Positions 1-6,175 of a stretch of 6,175 nucleotides of DNA are shown in pieces (position 1 is the stretch's first letter; each line of letters opens with the position of its first letter). Under the pieces are notes generated by a model that ran no database searches, was not told the DNA's origin, and saw only the letters and a program-made list of their open reading frames with translations. A program made the position numbers and the translations under genes. The stretch is from Verrucomicrobiota bacterium (GTDB lineage Bacteria > Verrucomicrobiota > Verrucomicrobiia > Verrucomicrobiales > DEV007), in the NCBI GenBank assembly GCA_013152075.1, contig JAADHD010000268.1, forward strand, positions 1-6,175, given 5' to 3'.

Positions 1-179
1 CTCGGCTGAGGCAGTTCCCTCACCCATTGCAACTGCAAGCTCTCAGGCAAAGAGTCCGGCGACCAGCTACCCCGCCCAGCATCATATCTCCACATCGGCC
101 AATCGCCCGCCTGCAAATGAGGACTTCCCATTCCCGCAAATAATAAAACCACCCCAATCCATTGTCGTAAAATGCACAT
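1..179 (-). CDS. Secreted PQQ-like beta-propeller repeat protein, N-terminal part only
   Basis: Reading the minus strand from ATG at 179-177 gives 59 open codons that run off the left edge. Residues 1-24 form a signal peptide: Arg5, a hydrophobic core from Trp7 to Met17 and a likely cleavage site after Leu-Gln-Ala24. The mature start reads GDWPMWRYDAGR (25-36), followed by SLPESLQLQWVREL (43-56). This opening is typical of exported PQQ-type beta-propeller proteins (PQQ_2/BamB-like repeats) of Planctomycetes and Verrucomicrobia, where it forms the first blade strand. The start is supported by GGAGG 10 nt upstream, and an in-frame stop lies at 236-234. The protein probably acts in the periplasm or at the cell surface. 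The family ranges from scaffold proteins to quinoprotein-like enzymes, and too little is visible to choose. The gene diverges from the sugar operon. Identification as an exported protein is firm; the family comes from the short motif and my recall of it. Confidence 0.8.
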   Translation of the reverse strand, partial: MCILRQWIGVVLLFAGMGSPHLQAGDWPMWRYDAGRGSWSPDSLPESLQLQWVRELPQP

Positions 180-189
180 AGAATGCAAA

Positions 190-194
190 CCTCC
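190..194 (-). promoter_or_regulatory. Shine-Dalgarno site of the divergent secreted-protein gene
   Basis: The minus strand reads GGAGG here, 10 nt before the ATG at 179. It decides the start: the in-frame TTG at 188-186 would be only one base from it, which is too close. It is the only strong Shine-Dalgarno sequence seen in the window. Confidence 0.75.
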
Positions 195-262
195 AATCGT
201 TGTAGCCACAGGGCAACTGATTCTTCTATTTGATCAGCCTTGCCAAAAACCCTGTTTCCCCT

Positions 263-269
263 AGAGTGG
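263..269 (+). promoter_or_regulatory. Weak ribosome-binding site before the GTG start at 275
   Basis: AGAGTGG lies 5 nt before the GTG at 275 (8 nt if only AGAG pairs). It resembles a degenerate Shine-Dalgarno site. The alternative in-frame TTG at 230 has nothing comparable at a usable distance, which favours 275. Confidence 0.35.
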
Positions 270-274
270 CCAGC

Positions 275-1219
275 GTGAAACAAGCATTTGTCCTCGGCGC
301 CGGAAAAGGCACCCGTCTGAAAACACTAACGGCAACTCTGCCGAAACCTTTGATCCCCATTCATCAGAAACCACTGATCACCTATTCCTTTGATCACCTG
401 ATTGCTTGCGGATTCGACCATTTCATGGTCAACACCCACCACTTACCCGACAGCTTTTCTCCCGCCTTCCCTGACGGTACCTACCGGGACAAGCAACTTG
501 AATTCCGTTTCGAGCCACAGCTACTCGAAACCGGAGGCGGCATTGCCAATATCGCCGACTGGTTGCCAAAGGATGAATCTTTCATAATTTACAACGGGGA
601 CATCCTTTCCGACATGAACCTATCCCCTGCGATTGAAGCACACCAATCCTCTGGCAACCTCGTCACCCTCGTTCTGCGCTCGGAAGGAGAGGCTCTTCAA
701 ATAGCCCTCGACGAGCAAAGCAAGCAGATCTGCGATATACGCAACACCCTGCAGACGGCTTCATCGCGCCTCTATCAATTCACCGGAGTCTATCTGGTGC
801 ACCCTGATTTTCTGAAACTTCTCACTCCTGGGAAAAAAGAATCTGTGATCCCTGCTTTTCTTAAACTCATCGAGCGAGACAGCCTTGGTGGAATCGTCAT
901 TGATGACGGCATCTGGTCCGACCTGGGCACACGGGGCACTTATTTGCGAGCCAGCGCCAACCTCTCGACCAATGGCTTTCCAAACTACGGCAGACAAACG
1001 CAACAACAACGCCTCCATCCCGATGCAACAATCCATCCTGATGCCCATGTCTGCCCCCTGTCGTCCATCGGATCCGGTTGCATTGTCGGTGCCGGTGCCC
1101 GTATAGATAACTCCATTCTCTGGCCCGATTCCGAAGCCGCAGCAGAATCCTCTCTGCGTAATACCATTGTGCGTAGCGGAGAAAGCGCTACTGGCATCCT
1201 GATTGACCAGGACGTATAA
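275..1219 (+). CDS. MurU-like sugar-1-phosphate nucleotidyltransferase with C-terminal beta-helix-like tail
   Basis: This is a cytoplasmic NTP_transferase-family enzyme (COG1208) that joins a nucleotide to a sugar-1-phosphate, releasing pyrophosphate. With the GTG start it is 314 aa. The visible motifs, in order, are the nucleotide-binding GAGKGTRL (8-15) with KPL (24-26); ETGGGI (85-90), the base and sugar region; NGD (107-109), whose Asp109 is the expected metal ligand; FTGVYL (169-174); and WSDLGT (214-219), whose Asp216 is the second metal ligand. Residues 248-303 carry hexapeptide-like spacing (HPDATI, HPDAHV, IGSGCIVGAGARI), suggesting a short left-handed beta-helix. Classical MurU is about 220 aa and lacks this tail. 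The family's P-loop is usually LAAG; here it is LGAG. An in-frame TTG at 230 would add 15 residues before the conserved start, so GTG is preferred. The AmgK-like kinase downstream argues for MurNAc-1-phosphate uridylyltransferase. Mannose-1-phosphate guanylyltransferase or a related activity remains possible. Family assignment is firm; substrate is inference. Confidence 0.88.
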   Translation: MKQAFVLGAGKGTRLKTLTATLPKPLIPIHQKPLITYSFDHLIACGFDHFMVNTHHLPDSFSPAFPDGTYRDKQLEFRFEPQLLETGGGIANIADWLPKDESFIIYNGDILSDMNLSPAIEAHQSSGNLVTLVLRSEGEALQIALDEQSKQICDIRNTLQTASSRLYQFTGVYLVHPDFLKLLTPGKKESVIPAFLKLIERDSLGGIVIDDGIWSDLGTRGTYLRASANLSTNGFPNYGRQTQQQRLHPDATIHPDAHVCPLSSIGSGCIVGAGARIDNSILWPDSEAAAESSLRNTIVRSGESATGILIDQDV

Positions 1220-1224
1220 CAAAC

Positions 1225-1234
1225 GAGTGCACTC
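1225..1234. repeat. Perfect 10-bp palindrome just before the kinase start codon
   Basis: GAGTGCACTC is its own reverse complement and ends on the base before the ATG. It has no loop, so it is not a terminator. It could be a small protein-binding site or chance; several such 10-mers are expected in a window this size. Confidence 0.3.
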
Positions 1235-2236
1235 ATGACTTCCGATCTTTCCGCTATCGAAGCTCTCACCCGTGAAGCTTTTTCTCTTCCTGCGAATTCA
1301 AAACTGACAGCGGATGAACTGATCAAAGGCGGCTCGGGAAGACGCTTCTACCGCGTGACCAGACCGGACGAAGCGTGGAGTGTGATCGCCATGCACTACA
1401 CGATGGAGCGCCCTGAAAATGCCCGCTTTGAAAGTGCGACCCATTTCCTTGCTTCCAACGCAGTCAATGTTCCCAATATTCTGGCCAAAAGACCGAAATC
1501 ACACCTGCTCTGGTTAAGCGACTTGGGAAGTCATGATCTTTGGTCCACCCGTAAGAAAAATTGGAGTAAAACACAAGCGCCACTATACCGGTCAGCACTG
1601 AAACAAGTATTCAAAATCCACACAACCCCTGTCGCTGACAACCCTGAGCTCCCCTCACTCGAACCCCCCTTCGACGCAGCGCTGTATCAGTGGGAGCAGG
1701 ATTATTTTTTCAAAGAGTTCGCCTTACGTTTCAGTGATTGCCCCGAAACTGAAATCGAAACACTCAGCCAATCACCGGAAGCCGGAGCTCTGGTTGATGA
1801 ACTTTCCAAACAAGCCCGCCAGCTTATTCATCGTGACTTCCAATCGCAGAACATCATGATTTTAAACAACGAAGCCTGGTTGATCGATTACCAGGGCATG
1901 CGTCTCGGACTTCCTGAATACGATGTCGCCTCCTTGCTGTTTGATCCTTACGTCTCACTGACTGGGGAGCAACGTGATGAACTGATCGATTTCTACTTCT
2001 CCCTGAAGCAGGAAACAGGACACACAGAGACTATCGATACTTTCCGCCGTCGCCTGTTTCTCTGCGCGACTCAACGATTGATGCAAGCTCTCGGAGCCTA
2101 TGGATTCCTCGGCATCAGCAAAGAAAAAACCTCATTTCTCCAGCATATTCCCGCTGCACTTGAAGCTCTTCGGGAAGTCGCAATAACACATAAAACGTTC
2201 CCCAGCCTGGGTAGTATCTTGAGTCTGAAGAAATAA
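1235..2236 (+). CDS. AmgK-like anomeric sugar kinase (aminoglycoside phosphotransferase fold)
   Basis: This 333-aa cytoplasmic kinase is of the APH/choline-kinase fold (COG3178 type). A Gly/Ser-rich ATP loop, GGSGRRFYRV, lies at 32-41. The catalytic loop is IHRDFQSQNIM (198-208), with Asp201 as base and Asn206 as metal ligand. The metal-binding IDYQ (217-220) supplies Asp218, followed by PEYDVASLL (227-235). The combination of an HRDF..QN loop, IDYQ and YDVASLL matches AmgK, which phosphorylates the anomeric hydroxyl of MurNAc or GlcNAc. A WEQDYF segment (153-158) is also typical of this family. The gene starts 15 nt after the nucleotidyltransferase, so the two are probably co-transcribed and work in sequence: kinase first, then nucleotidyl transfer. 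There is no good Shine-Dalgarno site. Length and all catalytic residues are intact. Antibiotic resistance is unlikely, since the motifs and neighbours point to sugar metabolism. The exact sugar is not shown by the sequence. Confidence 0.87.
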   Translation: MTSDLSAIEALTREAFSLPANSKLTADELIKGGSGRRFYRVTRPDEAWSVIAMHYTMERPENARFESATHFLASNAVNVPNILAKRPKSHLLWLSDLGSHDLWSTRKKNWSKTQAPLYRSALKQVFKIHTTPVADNPELPSLEPPFDAALYQWEQDYFFKEFALRFSDCPETEIETLSQSPEAGALVDELSKQARQLIHRDFQSQNIMILNNEAWLIDYQGMRLGLPEYDVASLLFDPYVSLTGEQRDELIDFYFSLKQETGHTETIDTFRRRLFLCATQRLMQALGAYGFLGISKEKTSFLQHIPAALEALREVAITHKTFPSLGSILSLKK

Positions 2237-2254
2237 GCTGTAGCCTGTCGCTAC

Positions 2255-4273
2255 ATGCCGAATCAGCAATCCCGAAAATCCAACCGCACTAGCGGGAGCC
2301 TCCCTACTGAGCCGAAAAGCGTGGTGATTGAGAACGTCACCCCTTCGATTGCTGGTGGGCGGCATAGCGTAAAAAGAGTGCCCGGGGAACAATTTACGGT
2401 TGAAGCTGATATCTTCAAAGACGGTCATGATGAACTTGAAGCCGTCCTGAAATGGAAAACACCTAAAGCTCGTGTGTGGCAGGAAGTTCGAATGTTACCC
2501 TTGGAAAATGATCGCTGGAGCGCTTCCTGCAGCTTCAACAAAACCGGAAAATACCAATTCACCATCGAAGCCTGGGGCGATTCTTTTTTTTCATGGCTAC
2601 ATGATTTGGAACGACGCCTGGACGGAGATCAAACCTCATTTGACACTGAATTCAGTGAAGGAAGCCAGATTCTCCTCTCCGCTTCTACACGAGCCCTCTC
2701 CACCAAAAAACCACGCGCCTCCGACAAATCAGATAGCGACACTTTCAAGCAACTCTCTGATCTTCTGCTCACCAAAGCCTCACCGCAGTCAGTCGTCGAA
2801 GCGCTGAAAGCTCCGCACGTTTTCTCTCTCGTGCGTCGTTGGCCGGACCGCCATCTGTCCAGCACCCTTGCCGCACCACTGCCACTGGTCGTGGAACGGC
2901 CCAAAGCTCGTTTTTCTGCCTGGTATGAATTTTTTCCACGCTGCGCCGAAGGTCGCGCTGACAAACACTCCACCTTTCGTGACTGTCTGCCACGACTCCA
3001 GGATGCAGCTGACATGGGCTTCGACGTGGTTTATTTTCCACCTATCCACCCCATCGGCCGATCCCATCGCAAAGGAAAAAACAACTCAGTTAGCTGCAAA
3101 CCTGGCGAACCTGGTTCGCCCTGGGCAATCGGAGCTAAAGAGGGTGGCCACTACTCGATTGCTCCCGAACTGGGCACCCTCGATGATTTCAAATGGCTCA
3201 TCGGCGAAGCGCTTGATCGCAACATTGAAATCGCCATCGATTTTGCCATCAACTGCTCACCCGATCACCCCTATGTAAAAGAACATCCCGAGTGGTTTTT
3301 CCACCGCCCGGACGGCACCATCAAATACGCCGAGAATCCTCCGAAAAAGTATCAGGACATTTACCCCCTGAATTTCCTCTGTGATGACTGGCAAAACCTC
3401 TGGCGCGAAATGGTCAACATCGTGCTTTTCTGGGTCGATCACGGCATCCATATTTTCCGCGTAGATAACCCCCACACCAAACCTGTCGCATTCTGGGAAT
3501 ACCTCATCGCCGAAGTGCATAAGAAGCACCCGGACATTTTGTTTCTCGCCGAAGCATTTACCCAACCAAAAATGATGCAAGCTCTGGGCAAAATTGGTTT
3601 CACCCAGAGTTACACTTATTTTACCTGGCGAGAGAGCAAAGAGGAGCTCAGTGAATACGTCACCGAGCTCACCCAAGGCCCGATGCGCGATTATTACCGG
3701 GCCAATTTCTGGCCAAACACACCTGACATCCTCCCTTACCACTTGCAAGACGCTGCCCCGGCAGTATTCAAAATTCGTGCCGCTCTGGCCGCCATGCTTT
3801 CTTCATCATGGGGTATTTACAGCGGATTTGAACTGTGCGAGAACCAGGCCCTACCGGGTCGTGAAGAATATCTTGATTCAGAAAAATACCAGCTCAAAGA
3901 ACGCGACTGGAATTCAGCTGGGAACATCAAAGAATTCATCAAACGACTGAATCAAATACGACAGGAAAATCCAGCCCTGCACGAATATGCGAATATTGAA
4001 TTCATTCCGACAGAAAATGATCAAATAATAGCCTGGATCAAATGGACGGGCGATTGCGATCAAGCCATTATAGTGATTGTGAATCTTGATCCCAAAAACA
4101 CCCAGGAATCGATGATCCAGCTACCACTTGAAAAACTAGGCATCCCAGCAGAGCAGTCATTTGAGGTGAGCGATCTGATGTTTGATGAAAGCTATAACTG
4201 GCAAGGTCACTCAAATTTCATCTCCTTGTCACCCCGGTCAAAACCCATGCATGTTTTGAAAATTGTGAAATGA
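2255..4273 (+). CDS. glgE: Alpha-1,4-glucan:maltose-1-phosphate maltosyltransferase GlgE
   Basis: GlgE (GH13_3) transfers maltosyl units from alpha-maltose-1-phosphate to the ends of alpha-1,4-glucans in the cytoplasm, building glycogen-like polymer. The protein is 672 aa, normal for the family. An N-terminal beta-sandwich domain carries GGRHSVKRVPGE (34-45) and VEADIFKDGHDEL (49-61). It is followed by a helical domain with RFSAWYEFFPR (219-229), then the catalytic barrel with FPPIHPIGRSHRKGKNN (261-277), GSPWAIGAKEGGH (287-299) and YAENPPKKYQDIYP (358-371). FRVDNPHTK (401-409) gives the nucleophile Asp404, with Asn405 in the phosphate site; FLAEAF (430-435) gives the acid/base Glu433; NTPDIL (488-493) gives the third carboxylate Asp491. 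A C-terminal beta domain follows from about 580. Residues 1-20 extend beyond the usual start and are Ser/Arg/Pro-rich. No Shine-Dalgarno site is visible, and a GTG at 2321 (codon 23) is an alternative start. It begins 18 nt after the kinase gene. TreS, Pep2/Mak and GlgB are not in the window. Confidence 0.96.
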   Translation: MPNQQSRKSNRTSGSLPTEPKSVVIENVTPSIAGGRHSVKRVPGEQFTVEADIFKDGHDELEAVLKWKTPKARVWQEVRMLPLENDRWSASCSFNKTGKYQFTIEAWGDSFFSWLHDLERRLDGDQTSFDTEFSEGSQILLSASTRALSTKKPRASDKSDSDTFKQLSDLLLTKASPQSVVEALKAPHVFSLVRRWPDRHLSSTLAAPLPLVVERPKARFSAWYEFFPRCAEGRADKHSTFRDCLPRLQDAADMGFDVVYFPPIHPIGRSHRKGKNNSVSCKPGEPGSPWAIGAKEGGHYSIAPELGTLDDFKWLIGEALDRNIEIAIDFAINCSPDHPYVKEHPEWFFHRPDGTIKYAENPPKKYQDIYPLNFLCDDWQNLWREMVNIVLFWVDHGIHIFRVDNPHTKPVAFWEYLIAEVHKKHPDILFLAEAFTQPKMMQALGKIGFTQSYTYFTWRESKEELSEYVTELTQGPMRDYYRANFWPNTPDILPYHLQDAAPAVFKIRAALAAMLSSSWGIYSGFELCENQALPGREEYLDSEKYQLKERDWNSAGNIKEFIKRLNQIRQENPALHEYANIEFIPTENDQIIAWIKWTGDCDQAIIVIVNLDPKNTQESMIQLPLEKLGIPAEQSFEVSDLMFDESYNWQGHSNFISLSPRSKPMHVLKIVK

Positions 4274-4338
4274 CCGTTTAGCCAGACTTCCTGTATCTCG
4301 CTACCACAGCCCTCTTACACACCGCCTACTGCATACGA

Positions 4339-5664
4339 GTGAAATATCGAATCGTTACATTTCTGGTTTTTGGAACTGCCCTTTTTTTTCTGGGAGAGCA
4401 AAGCGCCAATGAACATCACCTACCCTTCACGCAAAGCTTGGATCGAGTGTGGCTGGAATTTTGTATCGCTAACACAAGTGACCGCCTGACAGACGGCTCT
4501 GTCACCTTGGTCCGAATCGACGACACCTACGAACCTGCCCTGCCCTCGGATGAGCTGACTCGCCTTGATTATGCCGTCATTCTGGCAAATATCGAAAAAT
4601 TTAAACCTCAATCAGTAGCCATCGCCCCCTCCCTTCAGTGGCCAGAGACCAATATCATCAACCAAAAAGCGCTAAAAACCCAGTGCTCGAAAATGCCCCT
4701 CCTCACTTTGGGCGCCGTTGTTGAAAACAGCCCCGTCCCCGATAAAAACAGTGACTCGGATCAATACAGCTTACTCGCTAACATCGAAGGAGACACTTCG
4801 CAAATCACCCCGTTCACCCGGACCGTCGCCTATCCGGAAGCAGACTCCCGAGCGAACGGTCGTGCCGCTTTCACTGAAATTGAACTCAGCAACATAGAGG
4901 AAAACAGCGGAACACTGACTATCCCGCTGATCGCAAAACACGGTGACAATATCGTCCCCTCATTCATTCTTCTGGCAATCATCAATCATACTAAACACAA
5001 GCTTGAGAATGTCTCAGTCCAACTGCCGCCGGCTGTCTCAAGAGGGGAAATATTGATCGGAGAAGACTATGTCATCCCGATCGATAAAACAGGCCGAATG
5101 AAAATTTACGAACATGCCGCCATCGCACCACCACTTTATCGAACAGTCAGCGCCACTGAATTACCACTCGCCCTGTCAGAGGACCCTTCCATCAAAGCAC
5201 TTCAAATAGACCTGGAAGATGAATACCAATCTCTATCCAACAATCTAATAGTGATCGGGCTTGATCGAAAAAGCGACCGGCTCCTGGCTTTAAGCAGTGG
5301 TGATAAAATATCCCTCTCCGAGCTCATCACCCGGTCGATTGCAACTATTCAAAGCGGAAGGTTTATCGAGCAATGGCCTTTGCCGGGCAGATTAATTGGC
5401 TTTGCCGGCATCATTGTTGCCGCCCTCAGATTGTACCAATTCAGCCGTTGGAAAGTTTTGATCTGGGGAGGGCTCCTTACATTCCTTTATATTGGCGGCA
5501 GCGTTTTTGTTTTCAAAAGCTCCTTACTATGGACTCCTCTATTCACGCCCCTTGCGCTATTCGCCACGCTCATCCTGATTGGCATCATCCTGCCCCACGT
5601 CCCTTCCAACAAAACCACATCTGCTGCTTTGGAATCTGATGGAACATCCAAAGATCTTTCTTAA
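4339..5664 (+). CDS. CHASE2-type membrane sensor protein without an output domain
   Basis: This 441-aa membrane protein has the layout of a CHASE2 sensor. One N-terminal membrane segment (about 4-20) is followed by a large extracytoplasmic domain (about 21-350) and three C-terminal membrane segments (about 351-366, 372-393 and 398-419). Within the outer domain, VTLVRIDDTY (55-64), LDYAVILANIEKFKPQSVAI (76-95), IPIDKTGRMKIYEH (246-259) and NNLIVIGLDRKSD (301-313) follow the order expected of CHASE2. Ser/Thr-rich residues 420-441 form the cytoplasmic tail. CHASE2 proteins usually continue into an adenylate cyclase, histidine kinase or Ser/Thr kinase; here a stop follows the last membrane segment by about 22 residues. 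The ligand is unknown. The GTG start gives a good membrane anchor, but no clear Shine-Dalgarno site precedes it. The gap from glgE is 65 nt with no hairpin terminator. Assignment is by topology and motif order, as CHASE2 is poorly conserved. Confidence 0.7.
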   Translation: MKYRIVTFLVFGTALFFLGEQSANEHHLPFTQSLDRVWLEFCIANTSDRLTDGSVTLVRIDDTYEPALPSDELTRLDYAVILANIEKFKPQSVAIAPSLQWPETNIINQKALKTQCSKMPLLTLGAVVENSPVPDKNSDSDQYSLLANIEGDTSQITPFTRTVAYPEADSRANGRAAFTEIELSNIEENSGTLTIPLIAKHGDNIVPSFILLAIINHTKHKLENVSVQLPPAVSRGEILIGEDYVIPIDKTGRMKIYEHAAIAPPLYRTVSATELPLALSEDPSIKALQIDLEDEYQSLSNNLIVIGLDRKSDRLLALSSGDKISLSELITRSIATIQSGRFIEQWPLPGRLIGFAGIIVAALRLYQFSRWKVLIWGGLLTFLYIGGSVFVFKSSLLWTPLFTPLALFATLILIGIILPHVPSNKTTSAALESDGTSKDLS

Positions 5665-5709
5665 TGGCGCAGATAGATTAATGTTAGCCCTCATTGTTTT
5701 CGCCTCTCT

Positions 5710-6175
5710 ATGTTACCCTGGTTCCAGAACAATCAATTCCCTCTCTACCTCGCCCCCATGGCAGGGGTGACCGATCTCATTTTTCGAGGAATCTGCAAAG
5801 AGATGGGCGCTGACGTCATGACCACGGAATTTGTGTCCGCGGAGGGCATTCTCCAAGCTGACAAACGGACAAAAAAATACACCGAATTTGATGAAGAACA
5901 ACGACCGCTAGGCATCCAATTATTCGGTGCCAAGGGCGAGCGCATGGCCGAAGCCGCCCATAAGGTCATCGACTGGAAACAACCGGACTTCATCGACCTT
6001 AATTTTGGCTGTCCGGTCAAAAAGGTGGTTTCTAAAAATGGCGGTTCCTCCCTTTTGAAAGACTGCCCCCTACTCGCCGATGTGGCAGGAACGGTAGCCC
6101 GTAGTGTCGGCGAACGCGTGCCGGTCACTGCCAAAATCAGAATCGGATGGGACTCCGCCTCCATCAATGCCCCTG
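5710..6175 (+). CDS. dusB: tRNA-dihydrouridine synthase, DusB family, N-terminal part
   Basis: Dus enzymes use FMN and NADPH to reduce specific uridines in the tRNA D-loop to dihydrouridine. The 155 visible codons cover about the first half of a usual 320-350 aa protein, and the gene runs off the right edge. The TIM-barrel motifs are in place: LAPMAGVTD (14-22) at the FMN site; TTEFVSAEG (38-46); GIQLFG (68-73); DFIDLNFGCPVKKV (93-106), with catalytic Cys101; and AKIRIGWD (141-148), where Lys142 is expected to contact FMN. The spacing and GCPVKKV favour the DusB/NifR3 branch. ATG at 5710 is the first start after an in-frame stop at 5674-5676 and places LAPMAG where the family expects it. No Shine-Dalgarno site is seen. 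The 45-nt gap after the CHASE2 gene has no obvious promoter or terminator, so co-transcription is possible, although the function is unrelated to the sugar genes. Confidence 0.93.
   Translation, partial: MLPWFQNNQFPLYLAPMAGVTDLIFRGICKEMGADVMTTEFVSAEGILQADKRTKKYTEFDEEQRPLGIQLFGAKGERMAEAAHKVIDWKQPDFIDLNFGCPVKKVVSKNGGSSLLKDCPLLADVAGTVARSVGERVPVTAKIRIGWDSASINAP

Larger units (their letters stand above)
180..274. promoter_or_regulatory. Divergent intergenic region, presumed to hold promoters for both directions
   Basis: This 95-base stretch separates the minus-strand secreted-protein gene from the rightward operon, so promoters for both are expected in it or just inside the genes. No convincing sigma70 pair was found. 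The best weak candidate on the minus strand is TTGGCA followed 15 nt later by AAGAAT. On the plus strand, TTGTAG near 200 followed 18 nt later by TTCTAT is poorer. No operator-like inverted repeat stands out. Confidence 0.4.

Noticed and set aside
2..181. A plus-strand open frame at the left edge giving a Ser/Ala/Pro-rich tail ending at TAG 179-181
   Set aside because: It could pass for a low-complexity C-terminus, but the same bases read on the minus strand give a signal peptide, a DWPMWR motif and a correctly spaced GGAGG, which is far stronger evidence.
20..283. An 87-codon minus-strand open frame starting at 283 across the divergent region
   Set aside because: Its product is rich in Cys, Trp and Arg with no recognisable motif. 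It overlaps the start of the nucleotidyltransferase and lies in a different frame from the convincing signal-peptide gene starting at 179.
373..402. Repeated TGATCACCT units about 16 bases apart
   Set aside because: They fall inside the nucleotidyltransferase coding sequence at ordinary codons, and two copies of a 9-mer there are most simply chance.
761..1222. A 153-codon minus-strand open frame inside the nucleotidyltransferase gene
   Set aside because: It is antisense to conserved catalytic motifs of a clear enzyme and its product has no family features, so it is a shadow.
2584..2591. A run of eight T in glgE (a second lies at 4382-4389 near the start of the CHASE2 gene), considered as phase-variation tracts
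   Set aside because: Eight T in Phe-Phe codons is ordinary, both genes are in frame as read, and glgE is not a typical phase-variable surface function.
3257..3748. A 163-codon minus-strand open frame inside glgE
   Set aside because: It is antisense to the GlgE catalytic core, where the forward frame carries all the active-site motifs.
4274..4338. A possible terminator or promoter between glgE and the CHASE2 gene
   Set aside because: No stem-loop followed by a T-run and no convincing -35/-10 pair could be found in the 65 bases.

Overview
The window looks like chromosomal DNA from a Gram-negative bacterium. It is close to 50% GC by eye. The PVC superphylum, and within it Verrucomicrobiota (Opitutae-like), is my best guess. 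This rests on three things: a secreted PQQ-type beta-propeller protein with the DWPMWR opening common in that group, a GlgE glucan enzyme, and forward genes that mostly lack clear Shine-Dalgarno sites. No mobile element, CRISPR array, rRNA or tRNA was found. The taxonomic placement is inference.

Layout. A secreted protein gene starts at 179 and runs leftward out of the window. It has a strong GGAGG ribosome site, and only its signal peptide and first mature residues are visible. A divergent intergenic region of about 95 bp follows. Five genes then run rightward with short gaps of 15, 18, 65 and 45 bases: (1) a MurU-like sugar-1-phosphate nucleotidyltransferase with an added C-terminal beta-helix-like tail (275-1219); (2) an AmgK-like sugar kinase of the aminoglycoside phosphotransferase fold (1235-2236); (3) GlgE, the maltose-1-phosphate-using glucan maltosyltransferase (2255-4273); (4) a CHASE2-type membrane sensor protein with no output domain (4339-5664); (5) the first 155 codons of a DusB-family tRNA-dihydrouridine synthase (5710 to the window end). 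No terminator-like hairpin was seen between the forward genes, so at least the first three probably share a transcript.

How the genes may work together. The first two match the kinase plus uridylyltransferase pair of the anomeric cell-wall sugar salvage route (AmgK/MurU), which turns free MurNAc into UDP-MurNAc. GlgE elongates alpha-1,4-glucan with maltose-1-phosphate, a sugar phosphorylated on the same anomeric carbon that AmgK-type kinases phosphorylate. The usual GlgE partners (TreS, the maltokinase Pep2/Mak, GlgB) are not visible here. The kinase may simply be a cell-wall recycling enzyme that sits beside GlgE by chance, or it may supply a sugar-1-phosphate to this locus. The sequence alone does not decide between these.

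The main points for a second look are the kinase-GlgE adjacency, the MurU-like enzyme with the extra tail, the CHASE2 protein without an effector, and the short divergent secreted gene at the left edge.
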